Positions 48,310 to 61,245 of a DNA stretch of 64,000 bases are shown piece after piece. A program made the translations under genes and the position numbers. The notes below the pieces were generated by a model. The model did no database searches and was not told the origin of the DNA. It was given only the letters and a program-made list of their open reading frames with translations. The stretch covers positions 6,448,001 through 6,512,000 of the forward strand of contig CM114272.1 of the NCBI GenBank assembly GCA_050084515.1. Direction: 5' to 3'. The DNA comes from Blasia pusilla (Eukaryota; Marchantiophyta; Marchantiopsida; Blasiales). Within the stretch, counting starts at the first letter, position 1. Each line of letters starts with the position of its first letter.

Positions 48310-48728
48310 TTGGATGAACTCCTAGAGAGGGGTTACATCCAAACTAGCAAGTCACCTTATGGAGCGCCCGTCCTCTTTGTGAAGAAGAAGTACAGAAAGT
48401 TGAGACTGTGTGTTGATTATCGGACGCTGAACAAAGTGACGGTAAGGAAAAACTATCCTCTTTCGAGGATGGATGATCTCTTTGATCAATTGTTAGGTGC
48501 CAAGTATTTCAGCCGGATTGACGTGAAATCATAATATTATCAGATTCGGATTGCCGAAGCGGATGTAGAGAAGATTGCGTGTAGGGCGAGATACGGTTCG
48601 TTCGAGTTTGTGGTAATTCCTTTCGGTATTTGTAATGCGCCTCCAATGTTGACCACTTTGATGAACTCCATCTTTCATAATGAGATGGATGAGTTTGTGA
48701 TCATCTACATAGATGACATAGTGGTCAT
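48310..48728 (+). pseudogene. Gypsy family A reverse transcriptase fragment
   Basis: It shows [20 protein letters not shown], then NKVTV, DVKS, the stop at 48532, QIRIAEADVEKIACRARYGS and the YIDD catalytic box (FVIIYIDDIVV). It is cut at about 48728 by other sequence, so the thumb and RNase H are missing. The in-frame stop and truncation make it non-functional. Confidence 0.88.
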
Positions 48729-50700
48729 CCGTTACCTAAAATAATGAAATTATGTACAAGAAGAGGAGGATATAGGATCTCTGTCAATCATAGATAAAGG
48801 TGGAGCGTGAGTGGTACCTGACTTCCCTTTCCTTAATCCATACAACGTAAAGACCCTCTTCGTAAATAATCATTGGTTTACTCATTACCTAATCTACCAC
48901 TTTGGAGAGGCATTCATGAATGAAGTTATATAATCATAAACTCCGGTGATACTTCTTATTGTCATGTACGAAAGGACTAAGGATTGTACTTTGTATCTCC
49001 TTATTTAGCAATATATGGATATAGATAGGTCTGCTTGAACAAGTTTCAATACTAATTATGTCATTTTCTTGTGTATAGAGACTTCATAGTTAGGAATTTT
49101 GGGATTAAGTGCTATGAAGAAGTGATCGCCTCGATAGTACCATTTGTGATTCCTATCGTGAGCAAATAGAGAGTGTATGTAGTGATTCTATATTAAATAG
49201 GAAAACTTATTAGAGAATTCATCTTTCATCGACGATTTTCGTTGTTGGAAGATTCACCCTTACTTGAAGAAAAGTTGTCAATACCATAAAATTAGGAGGA
49301 CATCCACCAAGATGTTTCGATTGGTTGCTATGCTATATGAGCATGCGAGTAGTGTTTTTTTCCATGAATTTAGAGGTGGCTATTAAGGATCTCATGGACC
49401 TCTCCTTGGAGCCATGTGTATGCTCGAGTCGTCTATTATAGATTCATAGTAGGTTGTAATTCCTAGGATGGCGGAGATGCCCGCTAGATCCACAATAGAG
49501 CACGTCACGGTTTTTCCACGAGTTATTTTACTGGATTACATTGGAGAGATCTTTCATTTGGTGAGTCATAGATATAGAGCCTATTTTCCACAAGATGCCT
49601 TCTTGGATTCAAGAGCGCAACCTTTGATGTTGGGAAGGTGACATTCACAGATTTAGACTTGACTCGGGCCAATGTTGAGCATTCATAACATTCATTCCTG
49701 AGTGGGGCCAATACAAGGTAATTTATTATACAATCCGAGGTCAATGTGATTAAGGCTTAGACCAAGCCATCCTATTGATGAGTCAGTGGTTTGAAGCAAG
49801 GTGATAGTGACTAATATAGAGTCCTATGACGTCTTGGTTGGCGAAAAAATATTGTACTAGATGGGGTTTCCCTTGTACTTGTGGGAGGTGATAAAGTCCT
49901 ATATGCCAAGATAGAAATCAGATTATGGGCAACTTAGCTTATTGCTAGTGCAATTCACTGGACTAAGTAGAGTGATCGAGTGACGAATTAGAGAGGTGGC
50001 GACTCTAGCTGAGTCTAGCAACATTTAATAGCGCCATTACTTGGCCTTGAGATTTGATTGAGGTCATGTCCATGTAGAGGATATATCCATAGTTAGCACC
50101 CCCATGGAGAGGATTGTTATGGTAGACGTATCATTCCATTGAGGAGAGGTGCCTTTGTGGGGCTCAAATGAGGAGCTTTGACGATTAGCCAGATGGGCAT
50201 TTGTAGATGGCATGAAGTGAGACCTTCGCACTATGATGGGTCAAAGGAACCCGAGATAGCACTCCATCTTGGGTGGAGGATGTGAGAGTGTTGGATCTCT
50301 TTGTAGGGATCAAGACAAGGTTGATTTTTGTGTTATAAATAGAAGTGAGTGCACATCAATATTTGTATGTGGAGCATGATGAGGTTGCCACGCATATCTC
50401 ACTCTGATATATAGCACAGTAATGACTACGTTTTCCCAACTTGTCATTTGTGTCAGTCATGGAAGTTCCTTGTCAAAAGACATTTCCTTTCCAGTTCACT
50501 TAGATCGGATGGGGACCATTGATTTGATCAATATAGATTAGCTATATAAGGGCCAATTGAGCACTAAATAAGATGGTGGTTTAGACAACTCTCAATCCAT
50601 GTTGTTTTGGGATTGGGAGATCATGAGCATCTTGTGGCATTTGGAAGTTAGAGTTATTGGTATGAGCATGAGGAGGAGTATTGAGATACAATCAAGGTGA
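48729..50700 (+). mobile_element. Gypsy-like family B, second copy
   Basis: From about 49200 it follows the order of the copy at 1-2100, including a decayed protease (LLDSRAQPLMLG near 49597). A block near 50283 (GAGTGTTGGATCTCTTTGTAGGGATCAA) matches 1363. The left border abuts the broken RT at 48728. Its 3' limit, near 50700, is uncertain. All frames are heavily interrupted. Confidence 0.55.
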
Positions 50701-52680
50701 GGTTAACCTAACCATATTTAGTTAATTAAGGATAATTCATATGTATGTTTTATGCATATATGCTATAAATATAAGAAGGATTGAAGCCACCCCTTCCTTT
50801 TCTGGATATTACTTTTTCTTGCTCTTCATATTGATGTGTGAGTGGTCTCCCATCCATACGTCTCTATGGGAAGATTTCTACACAATCTTGATGGCCAACT
50901 TTGCTTACAAATCCATATAAGACACATGACTAGTTGGAATAATAGGAGGAAGACTTGGGTCCAGTCCAAGTCATCTTGGATTGAATCAAGCCATTGAGTT
51001 ACCACTCTTTTTAGATTGAGTGGCCCATCCAAGTCTTCTCCTCTTAAGGTTCAAGCGAGGATTCAAGGTGGGATTTTGTTTTGTTTTGTTTTTTTGGCGC
51101 AAGAAGGGCCCGCGGGGGGGGAGGGAGGGAGGGAGAGTCAATGAAAGATTTAAAGGTCAATCTCCACAACAGATCTTACTTCACAAAAAGCAACGAGAAA
51201 AATCTACAATCCACCGTACTTTTTTTTCCCAATCAATGTAGCATTGGTCTAGATCTAAAAGGGGAGAAAAAAACACATTCAAATCAAATCACTTTGGAGG
51301 ATTAAAAAAAATAGTATAGGGAGTCAAAAAATATTCCTTTTGTGTAGTTTATTACCCTATTCTCACAACCATGCAAAATTTTGAGAAGATTTTCCTCGTA
51401 GCACTATGTGGGGATTCAAGCAAAGCTAGGGTAGCAATTCTATTTTATTCGTAAGTCATACTCATAAGAATGGAATTTGATATTTGTTTAGAACAATGGA
51501 TAAACCATCAGACAATGATGAAGTGATTTATTGGATTCTCAACATCCACTTCTTGTTGCGGACCATTAATCTGATCAGCCCCCTTATATGAGAAGCCTAG
51601 ATTGATGGTTGCAACTTAGACGTCAAAGAAGTCATAGTGATATGACGTAGGTGGTTTGTAGAGTAGCATTATTAATATTATCTAATCCTATATTGCATCT
51701 GGGTGCGGGGCACTTGGTGCAATATCGGGTTGGATAATCCCTAGTTTCCAGCATAATCAAATAGCCATGAGCCACAGCGGTAGCGTATTCTCTTATGTAA
51801 AATTATCTCCATATTTAGGTTTCATCCAATCCTTTCTATGGGCACACAAACGGACTAGGGCACTTTGTATCTTCAAGATTTGTAGCATATTTAAACGATT
51901 TTGTCACATTTTGTTTTTTCATAAGAGCTATACTCACCTAATGTAAAAAATGGTCCATAAAATTTTATAGTATAAAGTTCAATGGCATTATGTTCCATCC
52001 ATCTCTCTTATGTATCTTACAAGTCTAAGACAAATTATTTTTTCTATACATGCATATAATTTGTGCATACGACGAATTGCCTAATATTACCAAGTTGGGT
52101 CATCAACATTCCTATATATATGCTATAATGTCCCAAAGCATATAGAATATGTAATTGGACTATGTTCAAGATCTCCACCAGCATAGTTCCCCTCCAATAA
52201 CACTAAGTGTTATAGGATGGAAATGTCCTTTCAAATCTTAATTTCTTTATTCATAATTAATTGAAAAAGGGTTTTCCTTGAAAACCTCTGATTGGTTTGT
52301 GTTCTTGTCATTTTAGTTTCTTTATACTTTCAACTTAATTTTTTTTCATCTCTTAAAAATTCGTTGAAAATAAATTTGAGAATTCAAAGGGAGTTTTTTT
52401 GCTCCTTATAAAAAACCAAATTTCCAAGATAAAATGTATTGAGAAAATGGGGGTTAGTGATGCTAAGCGCTTTTTGTTCAATCAATTTTACTCTACCTTT
52501 TATGACCAGGAAAATTTGCCTCATTAGGAAGAAAACTCTTTCTGGCAAGAGAAACAGAAGGAACATTTGATTTAATGGCTTTCCATGTATTCTTTAAATG
52601 TTGAAGGAAACAATTTACTCTTACTCCCCTCACACTTGTCCCCCCACTTTAGCTTTCTAACATTAGTTGGTCTCTTTTGA
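50700..52680. other. Gene-free AT-rich stretch with R3 copy B
   Basis: Only short frames are present; a short G-rich tract lies at about 51112-51136. R3 copy B occupies 51525-51900. Confidence 0.45.
51525..51900 (-). repeat. Dispersed repeat R3, copy B (inverted)
   Basis: The reverse complement matches 25880-26310 over several blocks, including GATCAGATTAATGG and GACGTCTAAGT. Function and class are unknown. Confidence 0.65.
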
Positions 52681-53148
52681 CACTTCTATTATGGTAACTT
52701 TTGGTCAAATTCTTCGTTTAATATATTTGAGGGAGATAATGATGTTTTAGCTTCACAACAAGCTATCTTGCTTATTTCTTTTAGAGGGGTGAGGCTTTCC
52801 TCCATAGTTGCATTTAATTCAAAAATTATTTTTGAGAGTTTGGCGTTGGTAGCATTGACTATATCTTCCAGGTTTCTCCAAGAAGATGCACCAATCTTGA
52901 TAGGAGGGGTCACCTACGTAGAGGAGGTGAATCTTTTATTCCGACAACAACTAAGATCTGCACGAGCTCTTCTTCCTCTCATTACACAAGGAATTCTATC
53001 CCCTTTCACTCAATTGATTATAGAAGGGCTTGATCGACTTTAAGAGCATATATCTGAGAATTTACACCAAATCAACTTTTCCAACATTCTCTCTCAGGCA
53101 TCTTCTAAGGCTCATCGAGCTTATCTTCGTTCATGTGTGGGGCGATGA
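52681..53148 (+). pseudogene. Unidentified coding remnant, one internal stop
   Basis: One frame is open for about 155 codons except for a TAA at 53041-53043. It contains SSFNIFEGDNDVLASQQAI, a hydrophobic middle and RQQLRSARALLPLITQG. No start codon or known motif is seen. The composition looks protein-like against the AT-rich surroundings, so it may be a decayed gene or element part. Function is unknown. Confidence 0.3.
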
Positions 53149-54111
53149 CTCGTTGCAAATCCTCTTATTCACCCATTTCGTTTTCCTTGGAGTATATTCT
53201 CGATAACTTTGCTGTAATACCTCAAAATTCCCCATCCTTCTCTGTTAGGTGTGCCGAATTGTGTATGTCGAGATTCTGAACCCATTGATGCAAAGGGTAT
53301 TCATTCTCCAATGTGCATATATGGAGAATAAATGACCATACATTATGTGATTAGAGATCGATAGCTCGTACTACAAAATACTCCCATTAGGCAAAAACAA
53401 CTCAATGTGCTACCTTCAACTACAGGAGCAACCTCTCGTCAAAGAGTTAATCTTGTTATGTCTTGAGATGGATTTTGATACTAGGTGATGTGGTGATTTT
53501 TGATTCAACATGTTATGATTTGGTATGTCAATTTGGGCCCTCTATGGGCAAGTGCGGGGCCGGGTATGTCGACTCAACCAACTAGCATCCAGTTGGCCTC
53601 GTACCATGGGCCCTCTATGGGCAAGTGTGGGCCCTACGTGGGCCTACCGTGAGTCAATGCGGGCTAGATGAGGGCTTATAACCCGTACACCCATTTGATC
53701 CTTGCTCGCATCCATTTTTGCATCTTGTGTCAAGCCCATGCGGACGATCGGGATACCAAAGAAACCTATGCAAGGGACTTGTTGTGCATGTCCATCCATA
53801 AGACTGAAAAGCCCATTTTTGTGCAACTGAAAGGTTTGGCAGCTGAAGCAACAACAAGAATCAAGGAGTTAAGCTATGTTATGAGATAGATGACTGATGG
53901 ATTTATTCCTTTTATATTGGAAGTTTGGGGGGGAGTCACTAATCTCATCTTCCATTCATGTATGACCAACCACGAGACTTAGTGTTCTTGTCGAATTTGT
54001 TCAAGCTTATTAATTATGTAGTTGGTGTTTATGTTAGCTAGTTTCCACCTTCTTTTTGCATTCCATTGTACATTTCTTGGCTCCTTCCCTTATCGGGATG
54101 TTAATATCTCT

Positions 54112-54261
54112 CAGGGTTGCACACAAACAAAGTTCGTGCCCCCAACCTGCCATGCAAGCCTTGCGCGAGCCCGAGCTCGCCCAATGGGGACCAAGCTCAT
54201 CCTATGGGCCTAGTTGTAGGCCGGGCATGTGCGAAGACATATCCATTTCCGAGCAATCTTG
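54112..54261 (+). mobile_element. hAT-like element, copy 4 (diverged)
   Basis: It begins CAGGGTTGCACACAAACAAAG and ends GAGCAATCTTG, both near the family termini. The interior has the GCCCGAGCTCGCC-type GC-rich motif. The flanking 8-mers do not match, so the insertion is old or one end is misplaced. Confidence 0.45.
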
Positions 54262-54599
54262 TTACCTTTCTTTGTCCTCTTTTGAGATTTGTTATTATAA
54301 TAAAGTGGATTTGAGTTTCTTTATTTACCAACACTTTTAGACTCAAAAGAATAGAGAAAGCTCTCTTTGGTTGATGGAGAACCTTTTCCATGCTCTTGCA
54401 TAGATTCATATTGACGTCATAAACACACTTTTATTGGTTTTCTTTCTCTGCTCCACGTTCCTTCTCATCAAAATTTTCTAGTTTTTTCCTTTTCCTTTTG
54501 AGAAATTATGACCACATTGAACTTTCCTTTTGAAATTTCAAAGGTATTAGGAAATTTGCGTGTGAAAAAATCTTGTACGTTTTATCTCTTCCTTCTTCT

Positions 54600-54704
54600 T
54601 AAGGTTGCACGAACATGGATAAGTTCGTCCATGGATCACACATGTCCATGGACATGCCCGACAGGTCCACTGCTTGCACTTGAGCCCGCCCCTGAGCCCG
54701 TCAT
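54600..54704 (+). mobile_element. hAT-like element, copy 5, cut by a Gypsy LTR
   Basis: TAAGGTTGCACGAACATGG opens it and GGACATGCCC and GAGCCCGCCC motifs follow. It stops where the family A LTR begins at 54705. The right end is not found. Confidence 0.55.
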
Positions 54705-57357
54705 TTTTGCGACCCTCATAATCAAACGAGCACCAAGTGGAACATTAGAACTCTAACGGGCTCACACAAATGGTTTGCGCATTGGAAACGTCCCTTGGAA
54801 GAGATACAAGAGATGAGACGCAAAAAAGGGTGAGCGTTTCATACGCTTATGGTTGCGACTAGGTAACCTGAACCAAAATTTGAGAAGAGTCGAGTCTAGG
54901 AAGAGTGGTTGCCAAAAAGAGGTGAGAACCGAATTTGGAATATGACTAGCATTTGGGATTTTGACTGTATTTTGGACCATAACTTTTATTTTCAAGATAT
55001 GTTTGGGACAAGTAAGGTGGCGGTAGAAAGCTTATGCAAATACAATTCCAACGCACTAAAGATCTTAGCAAACACACAAGCACAAGCTTAGAAACTTTCC
55101 GAAACCGACCGTACAGGGAGTTTGGTTGAGGGCTAGAAAGAGTGGCCCAAACGTCTCTTCCCCAAAGTTAGGGGTAGGGCAAAGAACCCCAAAAGTATTA
55201 ATAAGGGGGAAGGTCTTCAAGGGTGCTTGGGACTCAAATCCCACTTTAGGGCACCGCGGGGCGATCCAAGGGCATGGAATAGATCGGGAGTTTGGAGTTA
55301 GGACTTAAAATCCGAACCAAGTCTAATAGAGTGGATTTGAGAGGTTCCTATTAGATTCCAACCCGAAACTCATTTAGTTGGGTCTCGATTTGGGGCTCAT
55401 GCAAGTTCCATTGGAAAATTGGGACTGCTAGACATGCGAATACCGTTTTAGGTGTATGGACTAACCAGAAGGCATGTCCCAAGTCTTTGAAGACTTGCCT
55501 ATATTGGGAAGTGAGGAACTAGAAAGGTTGAGCTTGATGAGGTGCCAAGTGGAGATCTCGGTAAGTTGGAAGGTTGATTGATCCAGACCAAACTAACGTG
55601 AGTGTGTTTGGGTGCAGATCAACAGTGAGAGCATGCCCTACTGAACGTACACTTCCGCAACACTAAAGATTAATATTCAAGAGAAGTATACGCACCACAC
55701 CATACATGATATATATCATAGCTAATCCTTGGAGAGGAAGAACTTGAGGTCGGAGGAGCAACTAGATGTTTGCAGGAGATTCGAAGGTAGGAGTGAGACC
55801 TAGACGCTCGAGGAAGGACACAAGAAACAAGGAGGAGATCTAAGTAGACAACGGCTTGAAAATGGCGACCAAGGGCAAAGAATCACGGCAACGTCGAGTC
55901 AAACGAAAAAAATCCGAGAGACAAACCGATGCCTGATCGAGATCCAAAGGAAGAGATGGCAACTCCCGAGAGGCCGAGCTCCAATCATGAGGATGTTCAA
56001 GATGCGCAATGGGCAGAGGAGCATGGCAAGATGACCATGGCGATCACAATCCTTGAGGATCATGCACTACAGTGGTGGACAGCTAATTGAAAAGAACATT
56101 TATGTTGTGGATGATCTCTTAGTTGGGAGGAGTTCAAGGTGTTAATTGGCGACCGATTCACTCCGAGGTACCAAGAGTTCCGAGACGGTATAGAGTTCGT
56201 GTGTTTGCCATAGAGTGGATCCCTTAATACTTATGTCCAGGAGTTCAGTACGAAAATCAACTCGCTTCCTAAGATTGATGAGTTTGCAAAGAAGTTCATC
56301 TTCTTTAGTGGACTTAAGCCACGTGTGGAAAAGGCCCTCTTTAGAATGCTAGAGTTCAAGATGGCGGAGAGGATAGGAGACGACAAAGTCTAAGTCCAAT
56401 GACCCTTCAAGCAGAAAGGTTTTTTGAAGATACTGAAAAACAAGGGGCATCTAAGAGGGTGTGGAGTGGGGGTGAACGAGATCAAGGAGAGTCCCTCACC
56501 CCGACACCCAAATGAGTGAAACTCAGCACGAAGCAGAAGGGAGCACACCATCCAAAGTCAAAGAAGGCCCAAGTGATTTGCTATAATTGTGGTGAACCCG
56601 AGCACATGGCTAAGGGGTGCTTGAGGCCCAAGGTTAAAATTCAAGTATGATTGCGTTAGATGCTAAGCATTTGTTGGCGGGAGGTGTGGAAACGTCCCTT
56701 CAAGTCACCAAGAGGATGCTCAATCTTGTGTAGCTAAGATCCAAAATCGTTGATATCGTGATGTGATGTTGCTCGTTGATACAGTGCTTTGCACTCCTTA
56801 TTGAGTTTGACAATCGTAAAAGAATTGGGTTTATCAACCACTAAGGCGGACAAACCCATTCGGGTAGGCTTTGCTAGAGCCAAATCTCATTGGACTTTGG
56901 AGTTAGTTTGGGACTAATCTTTGCATGCGTAGTATTAGAGTTTAAGGAGAATTTCACTGTGTGGGAGATGGATGATATCAACGGAGTCTTGGGGAACACA
57001 TTCCTAGATGCGTATGAGATGGAGCTGAGGTGAAGGCCATTGATGTTGAGTGTCTTAGTGAAAGGCAAGTGGTTGCAAATGAGGTTGGTCAGTGAGGTTC
57101 CTATAAAAAAGGAGTCAGCGAACGCCATAACAAGGAGGAGTTTGACTGAGTTAGAACATCAGTTTCTCTGCTTCATGACACAAGTCGAGGAGGCTACAAG
57201 CAAGAAACGCGGAGATCATGACTGAACTTCAAGGAGAATCCCAGAATTGTTCCAGAGGAATTTGATGTCTTGACAAATGAGCTTCTCAGTGAGTTGCCAC
57301 CACATAGGACACTCGATCATAAGATAGAGGTCACACCCGAGTCGCAACCGCCTTCAA

Positions 57358-57640
57358 CATGGTTGCACAAAAACGGACAAGAGTTCCAAGAGGTGGGACC
57401 CACAATTATAGTCCATGATGAAAGGCAAGGCAAGGATGAGTGGAGCAATGAGGGAGGAGGGAGTGGAGGTGGAGGTGGAGGGAGGAAGAAACGGGGGAGT
57501 ATGGAACACAAAGGCAAATAAGGGGAAGGAGAAAGAAGGGAAAGGTGGGGCCCATATTAACAAGTCCTTCCATAGGGCGGACATAAGTCCACGGATATGG
57601 ACATGTCCAAAGACGCGGACTTTTTCCACATGCAACCTTG
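57358..57640 (+). mobile_element. hAT-like element, copy 6, nested in Gypsy RT region
   Basis: It starts CATGGTTGCAC and ends ATGCAACCTTG. The 8 bases GCCTTCAA occur directly on both sides (57350-57357 and 57641-57648). The uninterrupted site can be read in Gypsy element 1 at about 48249-48262 (ACCACCTTCAAAAG), which lacks the insertion. Length is 283 bp, with no transposase. Confidence 0.9.
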
Positions 57641-57713
57641 GCCTTCAAAGGCTCCATATAGATTGAATCATGAGGAACTTGCTGAGTTGAAGTAATAGTT
57701 AGGTGAGCTCTGG

Positions 57714-58620
57714 GAAAGGGGTTACATCAGAAGTCACCTTATGGAGCGGAGCGCCCGTTCTCTTTGTGAAGAAGAAAGATGGGAAGTTGAGACTATGTGT
57801 TGATTGCCGTGCGTTGAATAAAGTGACAGTGACGAAGAATTACCCTACTCCGAGGATCAATGATCTCTTCGATAGACTATGAGGGGATAAGTACTTCACT
57901 AGGATTGACTTGAAGTCAGGATATGACTTGATTTTGATTGTCAAAGCAGATATGGAGAAGACTGGATGTAGGACGAGATATGGCTCGTTCGAGTTTGTAG
58001 TAATGCCCTTTGGTCTGTGTAATGCGCCTACGACATGCACCACATCGATGAACTCCATCTTTCATCAAGAGAGGGATGAGTATGTGATCATTTACATTGA
58101 TGATATACTGATCTATTCGAAGTCATTAGAGGAGCACGCTCAACACTTGAGAGAGTTGTTGTCAAAATTAAGGGCGAACAAGCTGTATGCGAATGTGGAG
58201 AAGAGCAAATTCGATCTGAGCAAGATCAAGTTTTTGGATCATGTGATTAGCGCAAATGGAGTTAGTCCGGATATGGATAAAGTGAAAGCATTTTCCGAGT
58301 GGAAACCACCTTCTATAGCGAGGGAATGAGGAGGTTCAGTTTTATCATACTTGCATGACAAACTTTTCGGGAATAATCAAACTTCTCACATATTGGACGA
58401 TAAAGTTTGCTAACAAAACTTGGACCAAGAAGTGAATGAGATATTCAACCGAGTCAAGGAGATCCTAGTACAAAAGCCAATGTTGAAGCTACCAAAGTTC
58501 GACAAACCGTTCGAGCTACATACTGATGCTAGTGATTTCGCAATTGTAGGAATGTTGGTGCAGGAAGGAAGACCTGTAACATGCGAGAGGAAGAAACTTA
58601 GCAACACTTAACGTAGATGA
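57714..58620 (+). pseudogene. Gypsy family A reverse transcriptase and RNase H remnant
   Basis: The RT shows [19 protein letters not shown], a stop near 57882, RYGSFEFVVMPFGLCNAP, the catalytic box YIDDILIYSK and LDHVISANGV. A TGA at 58327 ends this frame. An RNase H start follows at 58480-58580 (FELHTDASDFAIVGMLVQEG, with the catalytic D of 'TDAS'). No integrase is seen, and the element is inactive. Confidence 0.88.
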
Positions 58621-59009
58621 CCTACTAATGAGAAAGATTTGTTCACGGAGATCCATTGCTTGAAGTAGTGGTGTCACTATTTGGGACTTCATAGGACTCC
58701 ACTGTTGACCGATAATATATCACTGAAATATTTTGAGACCCAAAATCGAATAACACCGAAATAATTGCGATGACATAATACCTTGACGCTAGTGAATGTG
58801 GAACTAGTTCACAAGCCATGAAAGGATAATGTCATTCCATATGCGTTGAGTGGCAAGGATGAGTATATGTCATTTCCGACACAGGTCTTGAGAGCAATCT
58901 TTCCTAAGGAAACAGATACGGAGAGGAGGATTCGTGAAGGATACCCAAGCGAGCAAGTACCTAAGAAAGTTGAAGTAGGGTAAGAAGGTGGCCAACATAA
59001 GTTTGAGGC

Positions 59010-59200
59010 ATGACTTATTTGTCCCAAACGCATCTCGGGACTAGAAGTTATGGTCCAAAATACAGTAAAAACCCCCAACGCTAGTCACGTTCCAAATCCA
59101 GTTCTCACCTTTTTGGCAATCATTCTTCATAGACACGACTCTTCTCAAGTCTTGGTTCCATTTGGTTCAGGTTTCCTAGACTCAACCATAAACGCACCAA
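59010..59200 (-). repeat. Inverted scrap of Gypsy family A LTR
   Basis: The reverse complement follows the LTR parts at about 54860-55020 and 45440-45600 (GGTGAGAACTGGATTTGGAA; GACCATAACTT). It lies after the second element in opposite orientation, pointing to a rearrangement or a third insertion. Confidence 0.75.
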
Positions 59201-59289
59201 ATGTTCTTCCTTGTTCGCGGTCCATAATGTAGACATAGAGAAGTTGAGTCCGCATCCATTTTGTAGCCCACGTCCATTTTGTAGCCCGC

Positions 59290-59586
59290 ATAAAGCTCGC
59301 GCGCGGCCCGCGGTAGGCTTGTAGGGCGGACTCAAGCCCGTCCAAGGCCTGCATGGGAGGCTCAAGTATGAGCCCGCCCAATGGGGGGCCAAACCCGCCC
59401 TGCAGACCAGCCGCAGGCTTCATTGGGCTACAAAATGGATGTAGGCTCATCGAATTCAGATCTACATTACAAGCTCGGCAGGCTCAATGGTGGGCTTGAG
59501 TGCGACCCTGAGCGGGCCGCGAATACCCGTGCCCGCACCGACATGAATACGTCCGCGGACACGGATTTTGTACATGGGCAACCTTC
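59290..59586 (+). mobile_element. hAT-like element, copy 7 (left end unclear)
   Basis: The right part (ACGTCCGCGGACACGG, then GGGCAACCTT) matches the right end of the complete copy at 26980-27586, and the interior has the same GC-rich GCCCGC motifs. A left terminus and target duplication are not identifiable. Confidence 0.5.
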
Positions 59587-59589
59587 CTT

Positions 59590-61070
59590 CTCTTCTTTCA
59601 TGGAAAGGGAAAAGAGAAAATATATTCTCATATTTAAGGGGATCTCTTTTTGCGTAAAAAAAATTCTCATGTAAAGAATTCTCCATTGTGTCATTTTGGG
59701 GTAGATAATATTATTCTACCCTAATTGAGAAGATGTTTTCTTCATTACTTTCTTGAGAAAATATTGCAAACCTCTCAATTCATAAAACTATCAATCCAAA
59801 ATGTAGAAAATCCATTACAATCAACATCACAGCGAACGATGATTTGAGTTGAATCTCACAAAACAACATAGAAAATTCCCACAATCCCAAATGAAAAACC
59901 AATATAAAAAATAACCTTTTAGTGATTGCTTCTTTCAAAAATCACTTGAAGGTCCAATTCCCAACTCGGGCTATTCAACAAAATGATGGAAAGAAGGACC
60001 AACATACGCACTTGAGCAAAATTACGCATGCATCAAACTAATCATAGAAATTTGAAAGCCACACATGAGTGGATCGCTCAAGATGGGATGCTAAGGGTGA
60101 TGATTGGAGCTTTACTAGTTTCATTGTTGTCAAAAGAACTTTGAATTGGAAAAGATAAAACTTAACAAAAAAATGGCACTTGAACTACCAATACTCATTC
60201 ATGGCCATGATTCCCACCAACAACTCTTCAACCACAATTGTCATGGATTCTAAACTTCGACCTTTGATCAATGGCTTCAACACCACACGTATCTCATAGA
60301 TGTATCCACTCAAATGAATGTGAAAGGAGCTTCATAGTTTACAAACATCATTGATAGATAGTGAGAGAGAAAATCAGACAAATCTTTGTGTGCGTTTGTC
60401 GGGATCATTGCGGCTATCATTTTGGAAAAGTGCTTCATGGTGAGTGTTTTATATCCGAGTTACTAAAACCATGAAGCTAGAATTGATAGCAAAGACCACT
60501 TAGAGCCGAGGTTACACATGATGGCTTTGGTGCCCTAGAACAAGGTGGAATGAAGTGGTAAGACGAGTATGATAGATGACCGGCACAGTCACATATGTGA
60601 AAGATAATGTGTGAAAACATTAGGTGAAGGTTGTGAGTATATGGGCCTCTATAGTGCTTCCAATTGGGTTTGAGAGTAATAATTCAAAATACTACCATCA
60701 TGTTCTTCCACTAATTAAATATCTTGGAAAGGTCATGAAACTTATTTAATTTCTAAGCCTTAGAGTAGTCACTCTATCCATCGAAAATTCACATGATCTA
60801 CACAACTCCTTTCCCAATTGCTAAGTGTTTGAATCAATTTGAGGAAAGTTTAAAACTCTTCTTCACTGAAAGCTACAAGATTTTTCCCATAAGTCTACTT
60901 TGCCACTTACCTTGCAGCACTTTCCATTGTGTTTCTTTTGAAATTGTGTCGATCTTTCCTTTTTTTACTCTTATATTATGATATTTCCTTCCATGGCTGT
61001 TCTCAATCTTCTTACTCCCATAAATCTGTTTGTTAAAGTCATAGTCTTGGGACGGAAAAGTTTCAAGAGA
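59590..61070. other. No gene seen
   Basis: AT-rich DNA with frames under 100 codons and no motif. Confidence 0.5.
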
Positions 61071-61245
61071 TTGTGCGAGCAACCGAGCTCCCTAAAAGGC
61101 CTGAACTCTGGGTACAAGATGAGAAACCATTTGTGGATATCATAACCAAAGCAATAGGAAAATGCACACAGCAGGACAGCATGGAGGAAGCCATGAAAAT
61201 GTCTGATATCTCTCTCTCACACACACACAGAACACTACAACAGGC

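Larger units (their letters stand above)
45260..48728 (+). mobile_element. Ty3/Gypsy retrotransposon, family A, element 1 (3' part missing)
   Basis: The order is LTR (45260-46326), primer-binding site (46329-46340), gag with CCHC knuckle, protease and RT. It breaks off inside the RT at about 48728, just after the YIDD box, where family B sequence begins. Integrase, RNase H and the 3' LTR are absent from this copy. Several stops and shifts interrupt the coding part, so it is dead. Homology to 54705-58985 confirms the borders. Confidence 0.85.
54705..58985 (+). mobile_element. Ty3/Gypsy family A, element 2, degraded, with nested hAT
   Basis: The diverged LTR runs 54705-55706 and the primer-binding site is unrecognisable. 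Then come gag (from 55862, with an internal deletion and the CCHC knuckle at about 56580), a protease remnant (about 56760-57020), the nested hAT-like insertion (57358-57640), RT (57714-58330) and an RNase H fragment (58420-58610). Stops and shifts are frequent. The 3' LTR is missing. Confidence 0.82.
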
